This document shows positions 52,210 through 59,542 of a DNA stretch of 64,000 nt, piece after piece. This DNA is from CAVYWD01 sp963772225. Lineage in GTDB: Bacteria > Myxococcota > Myxococcia > Myxococcales > UBA5297. Positions within the stretch are counted from its first letter, which is position 1. Every line of letters starts with the position of its first letter. A program made the position numbers and the translations under genes. A model generated the notes under the pieces. That model saw nothing but the letters and a program-made list of their open reading frames with translations, made no database searches and was not told where the DNA came from. The stretch is taken from assembly GCA_963772225.1 (NCBI GenBank), contig CAVYWD010000001.1, positions 1,388,565 through 1,452,564 on the forward strand, read 5' to 3'.

Positions 52210-52234
52210 GTGTCAATCTATTACAAATTGACAC
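52210..52234. promoter_or_regulatory. inverted repeat GTGTCAAT-n9-ATTGACAC
   Basis: A perfect 8-base dyad with a 9-base centre, AT-rich in a GC-rich context. Read on the minus strand it is followed by TTTTTC, so it could be a weak intrinsic terminator. It could equally be a repressor-type operator. It is not close enough to a start codon to decide. Confidence 0.4.
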
Positions 52235-52392
52235 GCGGCCAGCCCCTTCGCCATGCGATCGCGCCAGGCTGCCGTGGCCTTCGCTCGGCAGCGCCTGCCG
52301 TCGAGGGTCTTCAGCCACTCTGCCTGCGCCTTGCACTTCTGAGCCCTAGCGGGCCTCGGCCCCGGGGAGGCGACCGCTCCGGTGGACAGCTG

Positions 52393-52421
52393 TTGACAGC
52401 GGGCGGAGGGAACGGGTAAGA
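52393..52421 (+). promoter_or_regulatory. predicted sigma-70-type promoter of tRNA-Asn
   Basis: TTGACA (52393-52398), a 17-base spacer and GTAAGA (52416-52421), ending 36 bases before the tRNA. The -35 box is perfect and the -10 box only approximate. Confidence 0.5.
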
Positions 52422-52457
52422 GTCCGCTCCGCTGTTGTGCTGGTGATGTCGGAGTCT

Positions 52458-52533
52458 TCCCCGGTAGCTCAGTTGGCAGAGCAGCTGACTGTTAATCAGC
52501 GGGTCGAATGTTCAAGTCATTCCCGGGGAGCCA
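52458..52533 (+). tRNA. tRNA-Asn (anticodon GTT)
   Basis: 76 bases with all arms. The acceptor stem is TCCCCGG pairing with CCGGGGA, the discriminator is G and CCA is encoded. The D arm is GCTCAGTTGGCAGAGC. The anticodon stem GCTGA/TCAGC encloses the loop CTGTTAA with anticodon GTT. The T arm contains GTTCAAGTC. A terminator-like hairpin follows at 52579-52615. Everything from 53200 to the end of the window looks accessory, so the tRNA may mark an integration boundary, but no repeated tRNA end was found downstream. Confidence 0.95.
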
Positions 52534-52538
52534 TTTCG

Positions 52539-52566
52539 GGACCCCCACCAACTTCGGTGGGGGTCC
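52539..52566 (+). terminator. hairpin after tRNA-Asn without T tract
   Basis: GGACCCCCACC pairs with GGTGGGGGTCC around AACTTC. The stem is 11 perfect pairs; no run of T follows. It may assist termination or 3' processing of the tRNA. Confidence 0.55.
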
Positions 52567-52578
52567 TGCTTGACAGGA

Positions 52579-52616
52579 AGCCCCGAGGCCTCGCTTCGGG
52601 GCTTTCGTGTTTTTCT
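52579..52616 (+). terminator. intrinsic terminator downstream of tRNA-Asn
   Basis: AGCCCCGA and TCGGGGCT pair around a 9-base loop, followed by TTCGTGTTTTTC. This fits a Rho-independent terminator of the tRNA transcript. Confidence 0.7.
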
Positions 52617-53199
52617 GCCTGTATTCGCGGGGGTTTGGACCCTTGGGCGTGTGGGGAGCCGGCCTGGGGTTCGTCGGCAGAGATCACGGGCGGCCCCGCG
52701 GGGGCGGCGGATCTCGGCCTTCGACCCGCTCTCTGCGGGCTCTTCGGGGCAGATCAACGGAGAGCCGTTTAACAGGTCCAGCGCGCCGTTTAACAGTTTG
52801 ACCCCTTTTGGGGCGGTCTTGCTGTTAAATCCGGGTTGAGACCGGAGTGCTGCCCCATCCCGATCCTGACCTTTGGCGTGTAGGTGAAGGTGTGACGCGT
52901 TTAACAGCGCGCCCCTCGACACTCCCATTTCAGGGCTCTTGGTTCACTGTTCCCCCTCCATGCCCTCCGCAACGTACCCGGCGGCGATCGCAACCGACGC
53001 CGCTTCGGCGTGGAAGAGCCAGCAGCGCTCGGGCGGCACTTCGACCGCGCACTTCAGTCCCCGGAGCTTCTCGGTCACGAAGGAGCGATCGGGAACGAGT
53101 AGTAGAGCTGCACCCCTGGGGTGGCTCCTCGGTCATCGTCGCCGGCAGGCACCGACTCTCGGGCGGACGTGTCGTCTTCTTCGGCATGCGTTCTCCGCG
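52617..53199. other. intergenic region with four spaced TTTAACAG/TGTTAAA boxes
   Basis: Between the terminator and the primase-helicase gene no gene is firmly supported. GTTTAACAG occurs near 52768, 52790 and 52899, and TGTTAAA near 52822 on the opposite strand, in otherwise GC-rich DNA. Such spaced boxes could be recombinase or regulator sites. Minus-strand open frames just past the helicase stop (for example VTEKLRGLKCAVEVPPERCW near 53020-53080) look protein-like but lack a clean start. Confidence 0.4.
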
Positions 53200-55734
53200 T
53201 CACTCGTCGTCGTCGAAGTGGCGTAGCGCCTCCTCGTCGTACTCGATGGTTGGCTCCTCTGGAGGCGGCGCGAAGCCGAGCGGCGCCTCGTCGCGCGCGT
53301 AGCCGATGGCCCGGTATCCGCGTAGTCGGTTCTCGAACATCTTGAGCACCATGGGGATGCCGCGGTCGACGTAGTCGAAGATCCGGACCTCGGCCTTGCG
53401 CGGGTGCAGGCGGTGGAGTCGCCCGGTGTACTGCACCAGCGTGCCCTTGAACGAAATGGGCAGCGCCAGGAACAAAGTGTCGAGACGGGCGTCGTCAAAG
53501 CCCTCGCCGATGTACCGGCCCGTCGCGAGCAGCAGTCGCTCCTCGTTGTCGGGAATGCTGCTCAGCCGCTCTCCGCGAGCCTTCTGCTCCTTGCGCGACG
53601 TCCCGCCCTGAAGCACGACGACATGCCGGACGAACGGGGTCAGTCGCTCGGCGAAGTATTGCAGGTGGTCCTTGAGCTCGGTGAGCAGGATGGGCGAGCG
53701 CCCCTCCTGGATCGCCTTGATCACGTCGTCGACGATCAACTTGTTGCGCGCCTCATCCTGAGCGAGCTCGCGGTAGTAGTCCTGAATGGTGCTCGCGGCG
53801 TGCTCGGGGCGGAGCACAAAGCCGGTGTCGCGCACGATCAGCCGGTGGTCGAACGGGCGCTTTGCGGCCTGGCTCTTGGCGTCCACGGAAAAGCGCACCG
53901 GCCCGAGCTGCATCTCCGTGATCGGGTGGTGGCCATCGCGGCGCTGAGGCGTGGCGGTCAGCCCGACGATGTACCTGGCCTTGGTCTGGTTGAGCACGCG
54001 CTCGAATGAGAACGCCGGGAGGTGGTGGCACTCGTCCACGATGACCTGCCCGTAACTCGCCACGCAGTCGTCGACCGCGCCTTGGCGCGTGAGGCTCTGG
54101 AGCATCGCGACGTCGAGTCGGCCGTTCGGCTTCTTCTTGCCGCCCCCGATGCGTCCAATCTCCTTCTCCTCGATGCCCAGGAACATCGCCAACTGCGCCA
54201 GCCACTGATCCAGGAGCTGCTGGCGATGCACCAGCACCAGCGTGCTCCGGCGGCGGCCCGCGACGAGGTAGGTGCCGAGAACCGTCTTGCCAATTCCGGG
54301 CGGCGCCACGAACACGCCGGTGTCGTGCGCCAGAAGGGCGCGCGCGGCGGCGTGCTGAATGGACGTGAGCTCGCCGTGGAACGTAACGTCGAGCTCGGCC
54401 CCCTCGTGTCGCTCGTCTTGGAGCACGAGCTTCACCCCGTGCTCCTTGAGCAACGCATCCAGGTCAGGCTGGCAGCCGCGCGGAATAGCAAGGTGGTCGG
54501 GGAAGTCTTCGGCGCAGGAAATGACCCGCGGCGTGCCCCGGGTGGACAGGCGCATGCGCTGCTTCTTGTAGAACTCGGGATTCTGGAAGGCAGCGAGCCG
54601 CTGTACTTGGTTGAGCAAAGCGGACGGGACTCCCGCCTTCCGGACGAAGAGCCGCTGCGCGAGGACGACGTTCAGCTCGGCCGGCAACGGGCCGGCGATT
54701 CGCGCCGAGCGAGGCTTGCCCGACGGCAGCCGAGTCCACGGCGCGGCATCCTCCTCTGCGCCGGACGCCTCCGCGGTGCGCACGCCGACGACCCGCCCAG
54801 TGCGCGAGGCCTCCCGCGCGAGGCCTTCGACGAAGTCCGGAGCGAGGCGAGGGAGCCCTGCGAGGTATGCCGCTTGGTCGGGGAGCGGATTGAAGCCGTC
54901 GTCGAGGAACAGCGTGTTGCCCAGCTTCAGGGCCTTGCCCTGGAACGGCAGGGCGATAAGGTTGCCGAACCCGCCGCGAGGCATGGTGTCCTGGTTGGGG
55001 AAGAGCCGGTCGTAGGACTCCATGCTGAGCTGGTGGCGGCGGGCCATCGTTTCAGTGATGAGGTAGCAGCCCATCCGCCGGGCGACGTTGGCCGCCACCG
55101 GCGCCGAGAAGAAGAACCACACGTGGGCGCCATTGCCCGATCGCGAGCGCTCGACCGCCGGCGACAAACTCGAAGCCCGGCAGGTCTCGACGAAGGCGGC
55201 GACGTCGTCCTTCCAGGAAGTCTTGTCGAAGTCGGCGGCCAGGAACCAGCAGGTCTCGTCCTCGAGCATCGGGTATACGCCGATGACGTGGCGGCCCTTG
55301 AAGTGGTCGAGGATCACCGGATCGCTGACGAGGATGAACGCGCGATTCGAACACGCGCCGCACCTCACGCGCTTCTTGTCGCAGATCCCTCCCTTCCACT
55401 CGTTGGCGCACGCCGGCGAGTAGCCCTTCTTTCCCTTGGCAAGGTTCTCCCAGTACTTCGGGTAGACGTCCTCGCGGCCGCGGAACAGCTCGCGGAAGAG
55501 GCGGAGCTTGTCAGTGCCCGTGTAGGATGGCGAGGATTCGCTCGCCCGCGTCGGCGGTTGCTGCACGGGCACGGGCGGCATCGGCGGAATTGGCCGGGCA
55601 TGCTCGATGACCGCTGCTCGCTCGCGGAGGTCCGCAAGGTGTGCGCGGGCCTCATCGCGCTGGCGGTCGAGGTCGCGGAGCTTCGCTTCCTGTTGCTCGA
55701 TCTCCGCGAGCAGAGCTTCCCTTGGGCTTGTCAC
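53200..55734 (-). CDS. TOTE-type archaeo-eukaryotic primase fused to superfamily 2 helicase
   Basis: 844-residue protein. Residues ~5-40 are a coiled coil (EIEQQEAKLRDLDRQRDEAR). Residues ~80-330 form an AEP primase-polymerase of the TOTE conflict-system type: a four-Cys zinc site (~105-127), FLAADFDKTSWKDD with the catalytic DxD (~165), SRSGNGAHVWFFF, MPRGGFGNLIALPFQ. The helicase follows: TSIQHAAARALLAHD, APPGIGKT (Walker A, ~477), VIVDECHH (~565), GLTATPQR, LLATGRYIGEGFDD and QYTGRLHRLHP. A GTG start at 55734 overlaps the stop of the small upstream gene by four bases. TOTE modules are proposed to act in conflicts with mobile DNA; here no nuclease or DNA-modifying gene is next to it. The C-terminus is acidic (DDDE). 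Confidence 0.88.
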   Translation of the reverse strand: MTSPREALLAEIEQQEAKLRDLDRQRDEARAHLADLRERAAVIEHARPIPPMPPVPVQQPPTRASESSPSYTGTDKLRLFRELFRGREDVYPKYWENLAKGKKGYSPACANEWKGGICDKKRVRCGACSNRAFILVSDPVILDHFKGRHVIGVYPMLEDETCWFLAADFDKTSWKDDVAAFVETCRASSLSPAVERSRSGNGAHVWFFFSAPVAANVARRMGCYLITETMARRHQLSMESYDRLFPNQDTMPRGGFGNLIALPFQGKALKLGNTLFLDDGFNPLPDQAAYLAGLPRLAPDFVEGLAREASRTGRVVGVRTAEASGAEEDAAPWTRLPSGKPRSARIAGPLPAELNVVLAQRLFVRKAGVPSALLNQVQRLAAFQNPEFYKKQRMRLSTRGTPRVISCAEDFPDHLAIPRGCQPDLDALLKEHGVKLVLQDERHEGAELDVTFHGELTSIQHAAARALLAHDTGVFVAPPGIGKTVLGTYLVAGRRRSTLVLVHRQQLLDQWLAQLAMFLGIEEKEIGRIGGGKKKPNGRLDVAMLQSLTRQGAVDDCVASYGQVIVDECHHLPAFSFERVLNQTKARYIVGLTATPQRRDGHHPITEMQLGPVRFSVDAKSQAAKRPFDHRLIVRDTGFVLRPEHAASTIQDYYRELAQDEARNKLIVDDVIKAIQEGRSPILLTELKDHLQYFAERLTPFVRHVVVLQGGTSRKEQKARGERLSSIPDNEERLLLATGRYIGEGFDDARLDTLFLALPISFKGTLVQYTGRLHRLHPRKAEVRIFDYVDRGIPMVLKMFENRLRGYRAIGYARDEAPLGFAPPPEEPTIEYDEEALRHFDDDE

Positions 55735-56102
55735 CGGATTCGGACTCCGATCGCCGCCTCCGGCGCCTCGGGCGGGTCCAGCTCGGGGTCCGTGCTCACG
55801 CCCAGCGGGCAATACCAGGCGTCCTTGCATGCTCCGACCCTCTCGACCAGGCCGAGCGCTGCAAGCCGCGCGAGGTCCCGCTGCACCATTCGCGGGCTCG
55901 ACGCCTTGCTGCCGAGAGCCGTCGCGACGTCGCTGCGGGTCGCCTTTCGTTTGCGGAGGACAAAGTCGTAGACGTCCTGTTCGCGAGCCGAGAGCGGCGG
56001 CGCGTCGAGCCAGGGCTCGCGCTTGATGTGGTCCTTGACGCGCTCGACCTCGTGGTACGCCTCGAACATCGCGTCGTTCAGCTTCGTGGCGAAGTAGAGC
56101 AC
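55731..56102 (-). CDS. winged-helix DNA-binding protein, downstream part of an interrupted gene
   Basis: 123-residue frame from a GTG placed immediately after a TAG codon. PLSAREQDVYDFVLRKRKAT, RSDVATALGSKASSPRMVQR and DLARLAALGLVERVGACKDA form a winged helix-turn-helix of the kind that accompanies TOTE primase-helicases as transcription factor. The end overlaps the start of the primase-helicase gene by four bases, so they are coupled. Upstream, the same frame continues from 56213 (see the next entry), which points to one original protein of about 160 residues interrupted by the TAG, or to re-initiation at the GTG. Confidence 0.65.
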   Translation of the reverse strand: MLYFATKLNDAMFEAYHEVERVKDHIKREPWLDAPPLSAREQDVYDFVLRKRKATRSDVATALGSKASSPRMVQRDLARLAALGLVERVGACKDAWYCPLGVSTDPELDPPEAPEAAIGVRIR

Positions 56103-56213
56103 CTAGCGCCGCCGCCCGTCGGGGCTGCGGATCGCCTTCGCGTACTGCTCGCGCGCGGCCCCCCTGAGGAAGTCGACGATGTCGGTGGAGATCGGGAAGT
56201 CGAGCTTGAGCAT
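56103..56213 (-). pseudogene. N-terminal part of the interrupted winged-helix gene
   Basis: 36 codons beginning ATG at 56213 (LKLDFPISTDIVDFLRGAAR, then EQYAKAIRSPDGRRR) and ending TAG at 56105-56103. The next codon in the same frame is the GTG that opens the downstream part. No frameshift is involved, only the stop. It could be a nonsense mutation, a short leader peptide or a sequencing error. Confidence 0.55.
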
Positions 56214-56452
56214 CGTCGATTCTATGCGCGAGACGAACCCGCCGGCCTCTTATACGACGCGATGGCGTCGTTTGCCCAGCGATGCAGCGAACGCCACAGC
56301 TCCGCGCTCCTCCCCGTGCAGGCCCGGTAAGACCGGCAGCACCGACGCGGTCGCCGGTTTCGAGGTTGCCGGCGCCTCTGCGGCGACCGGGGTCGCCCGA
56401 CGGCCAGGTTGACCTGGTTGCCGCAATCCGAGCGCTTGTGAGCGCCTCAGGG

Positions 56453-57196
56453 TCACGGAGAAATGGTCACATTCACGCTCACCCTTCGCCCATCGGTGGC
56501 CCTGAGCTCCACGTAGCCGCTGCTGGTGGTTGCGCCCGAGGCAATCTGCGCTCGGACGACCATGGCGTCGGCTGCGCCCGTGAGGGGGACGAGCACCTGG
56601 GAGACGGATGCCGTGACGTAGGCCGTGCTGGGAGTCACCAGGATCGTCTGCCCGCTCCGCACCGAGACCGCGTAGGTGCGCTCGGTTCCCGAGAGCCCTT
56701 CGGTTATGCCGGCGGGGACCGCGCCATCCACCAGGACCTCTGCAGTAAGCGGCGGCAAGCCGGCAACGACGTGATACACCGTGACCTGATAGGGCAGCAC
56801 CGGCTTTGAGAGCGTGTACTGCCGGCTGCACGTGGAGTCCTTGCAGATCCGCAGCGTCAGGTTGCCGGTGTGAACTCCAGGAGCGAGCTTAGCTTGGATC
56901 GGAAGGCAGGCTTGGAACGAGCCGTCCGAAAGCGAGGTCACGCTGACGTCGCCCGGGACGAAGGTTCCTCCGTCGTCGGAGAGCAGGACGGCAGGGGCCT
57001 CGGTCGGCTTCGGGTCGAGCGTCGCGGTCACGCATGTGTTCGTGCGCGGGGTGTCGTCGAAGGAGATGCCGATGAGCGGTGACCGAGAGTAGGACACTGC
57101 GATCTCATAGCTCGACGTGTCGCCGCTTCCTGCGCAGGCGCAGAGAGCGAACGCAAGGGCCAGTGTCGAGCGGGCGGTCGGCGCGAGGTGACTCAT
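56453..57196 (-). CDS. lipoprotein of unknown function, beta-rich
   Basis: 247-residue lipoprotein with a signal peptide ending FALCAC. AAGGAGAT lies six bases before the ATG at 57196, an excellent ribosome-binding site. The mature part is beta-strand rich (SYEIAVSYSRSPLIGISFDD, VTATLDPKPTEAPAVLLSDD, VHTGNLTLRICKDSTC, YQVTVYHVVAGLPPLTAEVL) and looks like two or three Ig-like or BACON-like domains. A conserved Cys pair (CKDSTC) may form a disulfide. Family and role are not recognised. It is monocistronic and codes away from the IS66-type element. Confidence 0.65.
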   Translation of the reverse strand: MSHLAPTARSTLALAFALCACAGSGDTSSYEIAVSYSRSPLIGISFDDTPRTNTCVTATLDPKPTEAPAVLLSDDGGTFVPGDVSVTSLSDGSFQACLPIQAKLAPGVHTGNLTLRICKDSTCSRQYTLSKPVLPYQVTVYHVVAGLPPLTAEVLVDGAVPAGITEGLSGTERTYAVSVRSGQTILVTPSTAYVTASVSQVLVPLTGAADAMVVRAQIASGATTSSGYVELRATDGRRVSVNVTISP

Positions 57197-57314
57197 TCTA
57201 CGATCTCCTTGGCGGAAGAAAGCTCGAGGCAAGAATCATACTTGGCACAGCGCTCAGCACGCGAATTTCGAGGATCACGGCGCACCGAACTCTGGAGCAC
57301 CGCGACGTAGCGGT

Positions 57315-57614
57315 TCACGATGCGGGCGCTGGCGTTGGCCCGAAGGGATTCCGGATGCGGATAACCTGTACTGGCTCCTCGTCGAAGACTCCTTCGACCG
57401 ACCAGCTACCTTCGCGGAATTCCCAAGTGACTTGCATTCCACGCAATGCCGACACGATGTCATCCTTGATATCGATCATCTCCCTCGGCCGTCCCGCGAT
57501 ACCGCCTACGATGCGCCTCGCCGATAGTTCAACCCACTCGATATCTCTTAGCGAGGTCGGCCCCCAGAAGACTCCAGGTAGCCCTCGATTGGCATCGTCA
57601 GCAGCTGTCCCCAT
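57315..57614 (-). CDS. small protein of unknown function
   Basis: 99 residues, no signal peptide. GAGGGA precedes the ATG at 57614 by six bases. The sequence (GVFWGPTSLRDIEWVELSAR, RIVGGIAGRPREMIDIKDDI, MQVTWEFREGSWSVEGVFDE, EPVQVIRIRNPFG) reads as a compact alpha/beta protein of the immunity-protein or DUF type, but I cannot name a family. The IS66 left end lies 91 bases upstream of its start, so its original promoter may have been disrupted. Confidence 0.5.
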   Translation of the reverse strand: MGTAADDANRGLPGVFWGPTSLRDIEWVELSARRIVGGIAGRPREMIDIKDDIVSALRGMQVTWEFREGSWSVEGVFDEEPVQVIRIRNPFGPTPAPAS

Positions 57615-57788
57615 CGTCCCTCCCTCGTTGAGCCATGCTTCTTCAAGCCAATGCGAACCCAGCAACGGAGCTGCGACACGAGTTTGCAGACTGGAGGCCA
57701 ATAGGTAAGCAGTGCACGGACGGGCACCTGACGGCCCGAATGGCACCCGGTAGGTTGGCCTCCCCTGGTTGTGCGGGAGGTCATCGAG

Positions 57789-58241
57789 ATGAGCAGAGGA
57801 AAGCAGACGGCCTGCGCGGGACGAGGCCGAGGGACGCAGGTCGTGCCGATCGGGGCTTCGACTCTGGCCGAGCTCGGGGAGCGGTTCGCGCGGTTCCGGT
57901 CGGAGCACCGGCGGGGGGCGCGGTATCCGGGCGAGTTGAGGGAGGCGGCGCTGCGGCTCCTGGGGGAATTCGCGCCCGACGCTCTGTATCGGACGTGCGG
58001 CATCTCCTTTCGACAGGTCATGACCTGGAAAGCGGCGCGCCGTTTGGCGCCGGCGAAAGCGCCCCCGGCCGAGCCGGCGAAGGTGCGGGCCTTCTCGGTC
58101 GTGGACGGGGAGCCGGCCCTTCGACTCGAGCCGGAGCTCACCGCGCGCGGCGCGGAGCCTGAATTCGAGCTGCGAGTCGGGCCGTGGTCGGTGACCGTGC
58201 GGATCGCGGGTCGCGGGCCGGCGTGGCGAGGCCGAGCATGA
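57789..58241 (+). CDS. IS66 family accessory protein TnpA
   Basis: 150-residue basic protein with a helix-turn-helix entry typical of IS66 OrfA (STLAELGERFARFRSEHRRG, YPGELREAALRLLGEFAPDA, TCGISFRQVMTWK). It ends with a beta-rich tail (EFELRVGPWSVTVRIAGRGP). It is needed with TnpB and TnpC for transposition. Its TGA overlaps the ATG of tnpB by four bases. The ATG at 57789 has GAGATG-type purines just before it; the upstream in-frame start at 57771 is less likely. Confidence 0.85.
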   Translation: MSRGKQTACAGRGRGTQVVPIGASTLAELGERFARFRSEHRRGARYPGELREAALRLLGEFAPDALYRTCGISFRQVMTWKAARRLAPAKAPPAEPAKVRAFSVVDGEPALRLEPELTARGAEPEFELRVGPWSVTVRIAGRGPAWRGRA

Positions 58242-58609
58242 TCCCCGTGACCGTGCGCCGGGTCCTCTTGGCCGAGTACCGCGTCGATTTCCGGAAGCGG
58301 TTCGACGGCCTTTTGGCGGAGGCCTACCGCATCGGCGCGGACCCGTACGATCGGGACTGCGTCGTCTTCATCAAGAAGGACCGCACACAGATCCGCGCCC
58401 TGGTCGGCGACGGCTACGGGCTCTACCTGGTGTGCCGGCGATTCGAGGGCGGCAGCCTGCGCGCACTGCTGAAGTTCGCCGAGGAGCTGAGCGCGAGGAC
58501 GGTCTCGACCGGCGAGCTTTCGCTCCTGCTCGAAGGCTCGAGCTTCACCGTGCACCAGAAGGCCAAGGCGTGGCGGTCGGAAGATCGCGCTGAGCAAGCG
58601 AAGGGTTAA
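58238..58609 (+). CDS. IS66 Orf2/TnpB
   Basis: 123-residue TnpB of IS66 elements: RKRFDGLLAEAYRIGADPYD, RDCVVFIKKDRTQIRALVGD, GYGLYLVCRRFEGG. This family normally shows a MRKGFDGL motif, here RKRFDGL. The length is normal. It starts inside the stop of tnpA (ATGA). The role in transposition is accessory and unresolved biochemically. Confidence 0.92.
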   Translation: MIPVTVRRVLLAEYRVDFRKRFDGLLAEAYRIGADPYDRDCVVFIKKDRTQIRALVGDGYGLYLVCRRFEGGSLRALLKFAEELSARTVSTGELSLLLEGSSFTVHQKAKAWRSEDRAEQAKG

Positions 58610-58640
58610 CAAAGAAGGCTGGCAATGCCACGTTGGCGCC

Positions 58641-59540
58641 GTGGATGACGCCGCGCTCTTCAGCTTCAGCTTTCGGCAAACGCCGCTCGGCGCGAGCGAG
58701 CTCTCGCTATTGCAGAGCCTGATCGACGGAAGCTCGCAGCTCTCGGACGCGGCAGCAGAGGCCTGCCATCGATTCGGCTGGGTGCGGCCGAGCGGCAAGA
58801 TCCCGCTGGCCGCCTGCTCGGTGATGCTCCGCCGTCTCGAGCAGCGCGGGCTCTTGCGGCTCCCCGCGGCCCCCCAGCGTCGCCCCGGCGGCGGGCACCA
58901 TGCGCTGGCCGAGCGATTGCGGCTGCTCGACGCGGTGGGCGTGGTCGCCGGCATGGTCGAGTGCCAGCCCGAGGGGCCGTTCACATTGCGCCCCATCGCG
59001 CCCGAGGAGCGCGACGGATTCCGGATGCACCTCCAGCGCTACCACTACCTGGGCTTCAAGCGGTCCGTGGGCGAGTCCATGGGATACGCGGCGTTCATTG
59101 GGCAAGAGCTCGTCGCTCTGCTCGACTGGGGCGCGGCATTCTTGCGCTGCGGCCCGCGCGACCATTTCATTGGCTGGGAAGCACCAGTCCGCGAGAGAAA
59201 CCTCCCGCTGGTCGTCGGGAATCGTCGATTTCTCGTGCTGCCGTGGGTGCGCGTGCCGCACCTGGCGTCGCGGGTGCTCGCTGCCAATTTGCGCCGGCTC
59301 AGCCGCGACTGGCAGGTCACATTCGGCCACCCCGCGTTGCTGGCCGAGACGTTCGTCGACCCGTCGCGATTCAAAGGCACCTGCTACCGCGCGTCCAATT
59401 GGATCCATCTCGGGCAGACGCGTGGCGACACGCGCCTCTCCGATGGCACGAGGGTGCGCGGCCGACCGAAGGAGCTCTACGTCTATCCGCTCGCGCGCGA
59501 CGCGCTGAAACAACTGCGCTCACCCGAAGGCGCGGCCTGA
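58641..59540 (+). CDS. DUF4338 (DruA-like) protein carried by the IS66-type element
   Basis: 299-residue protein with the DUF4338 signatures RYHYLGFK, LVALLDWGAAFLRCGPRDHF, NRRFLVLPWVRVPHLASRVL and RFKGTCYRASNWIHLGQTRG. The founding relative is DruA of the Druantia type I anti-phage system, where its biochemical role is not settled. The GTG start lies 31 bases after tnpB and the stop is two bases before tnpC, so it is embedded in the transposition operon rather than a loose passenger. That favours a role in the element itself, for example as a DNA-processing or host-interaction factor. The N-terminal ~110 residues (helical, LEQRGLLRLP) are as expected for the family. Confidence 0.85.
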   Translation: MDDAALFSFSFRQTPLGASELSLLQSLIDGSSQLSDAAAEACHRFGWVRPSGKIPLAACSVMLRRLEQRGLLRLPAAPQRRPGGGHHALAERLRLLDAVGVVAGMVECQPEGPFTLRPIAPEERDGFRMHLQRYHYLGFKRSVGESMGYAAFIGQELVALLDWGAAFLRCGPRDHFIGWEAPVRERNLPLVVGNRRFLVLPWVRVPHLASRVLAANLRRLSRDWQVTFGHPALLAETFVDPSRFKGTCYRASNWIHLGQTRGDTRLSDGTRVRGRPKELYVYPLARDALKQLRSPEGAA

Positions 59541-59542
59541 CG

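Larger units (their letters stand above)
51907..52457. other. intergenic region upstream of the ABC operon and of tRNA-Asn
   Basis: 551 bases without a gene. It holds a perfect 8-base inverted repeat (52210-52234) and a promoter-like sequence for the tRNA (52393-52421). Otherwise nothing is recognised. Confidence 0.6.

Noticed and set aside
52930..53187. Minus-strand 85-codon frame directly after the primase-helicase
   Set aside because: Arg/Pro-rich; a neighbouring frame looks more protein-like but has no start, so no gene was called.
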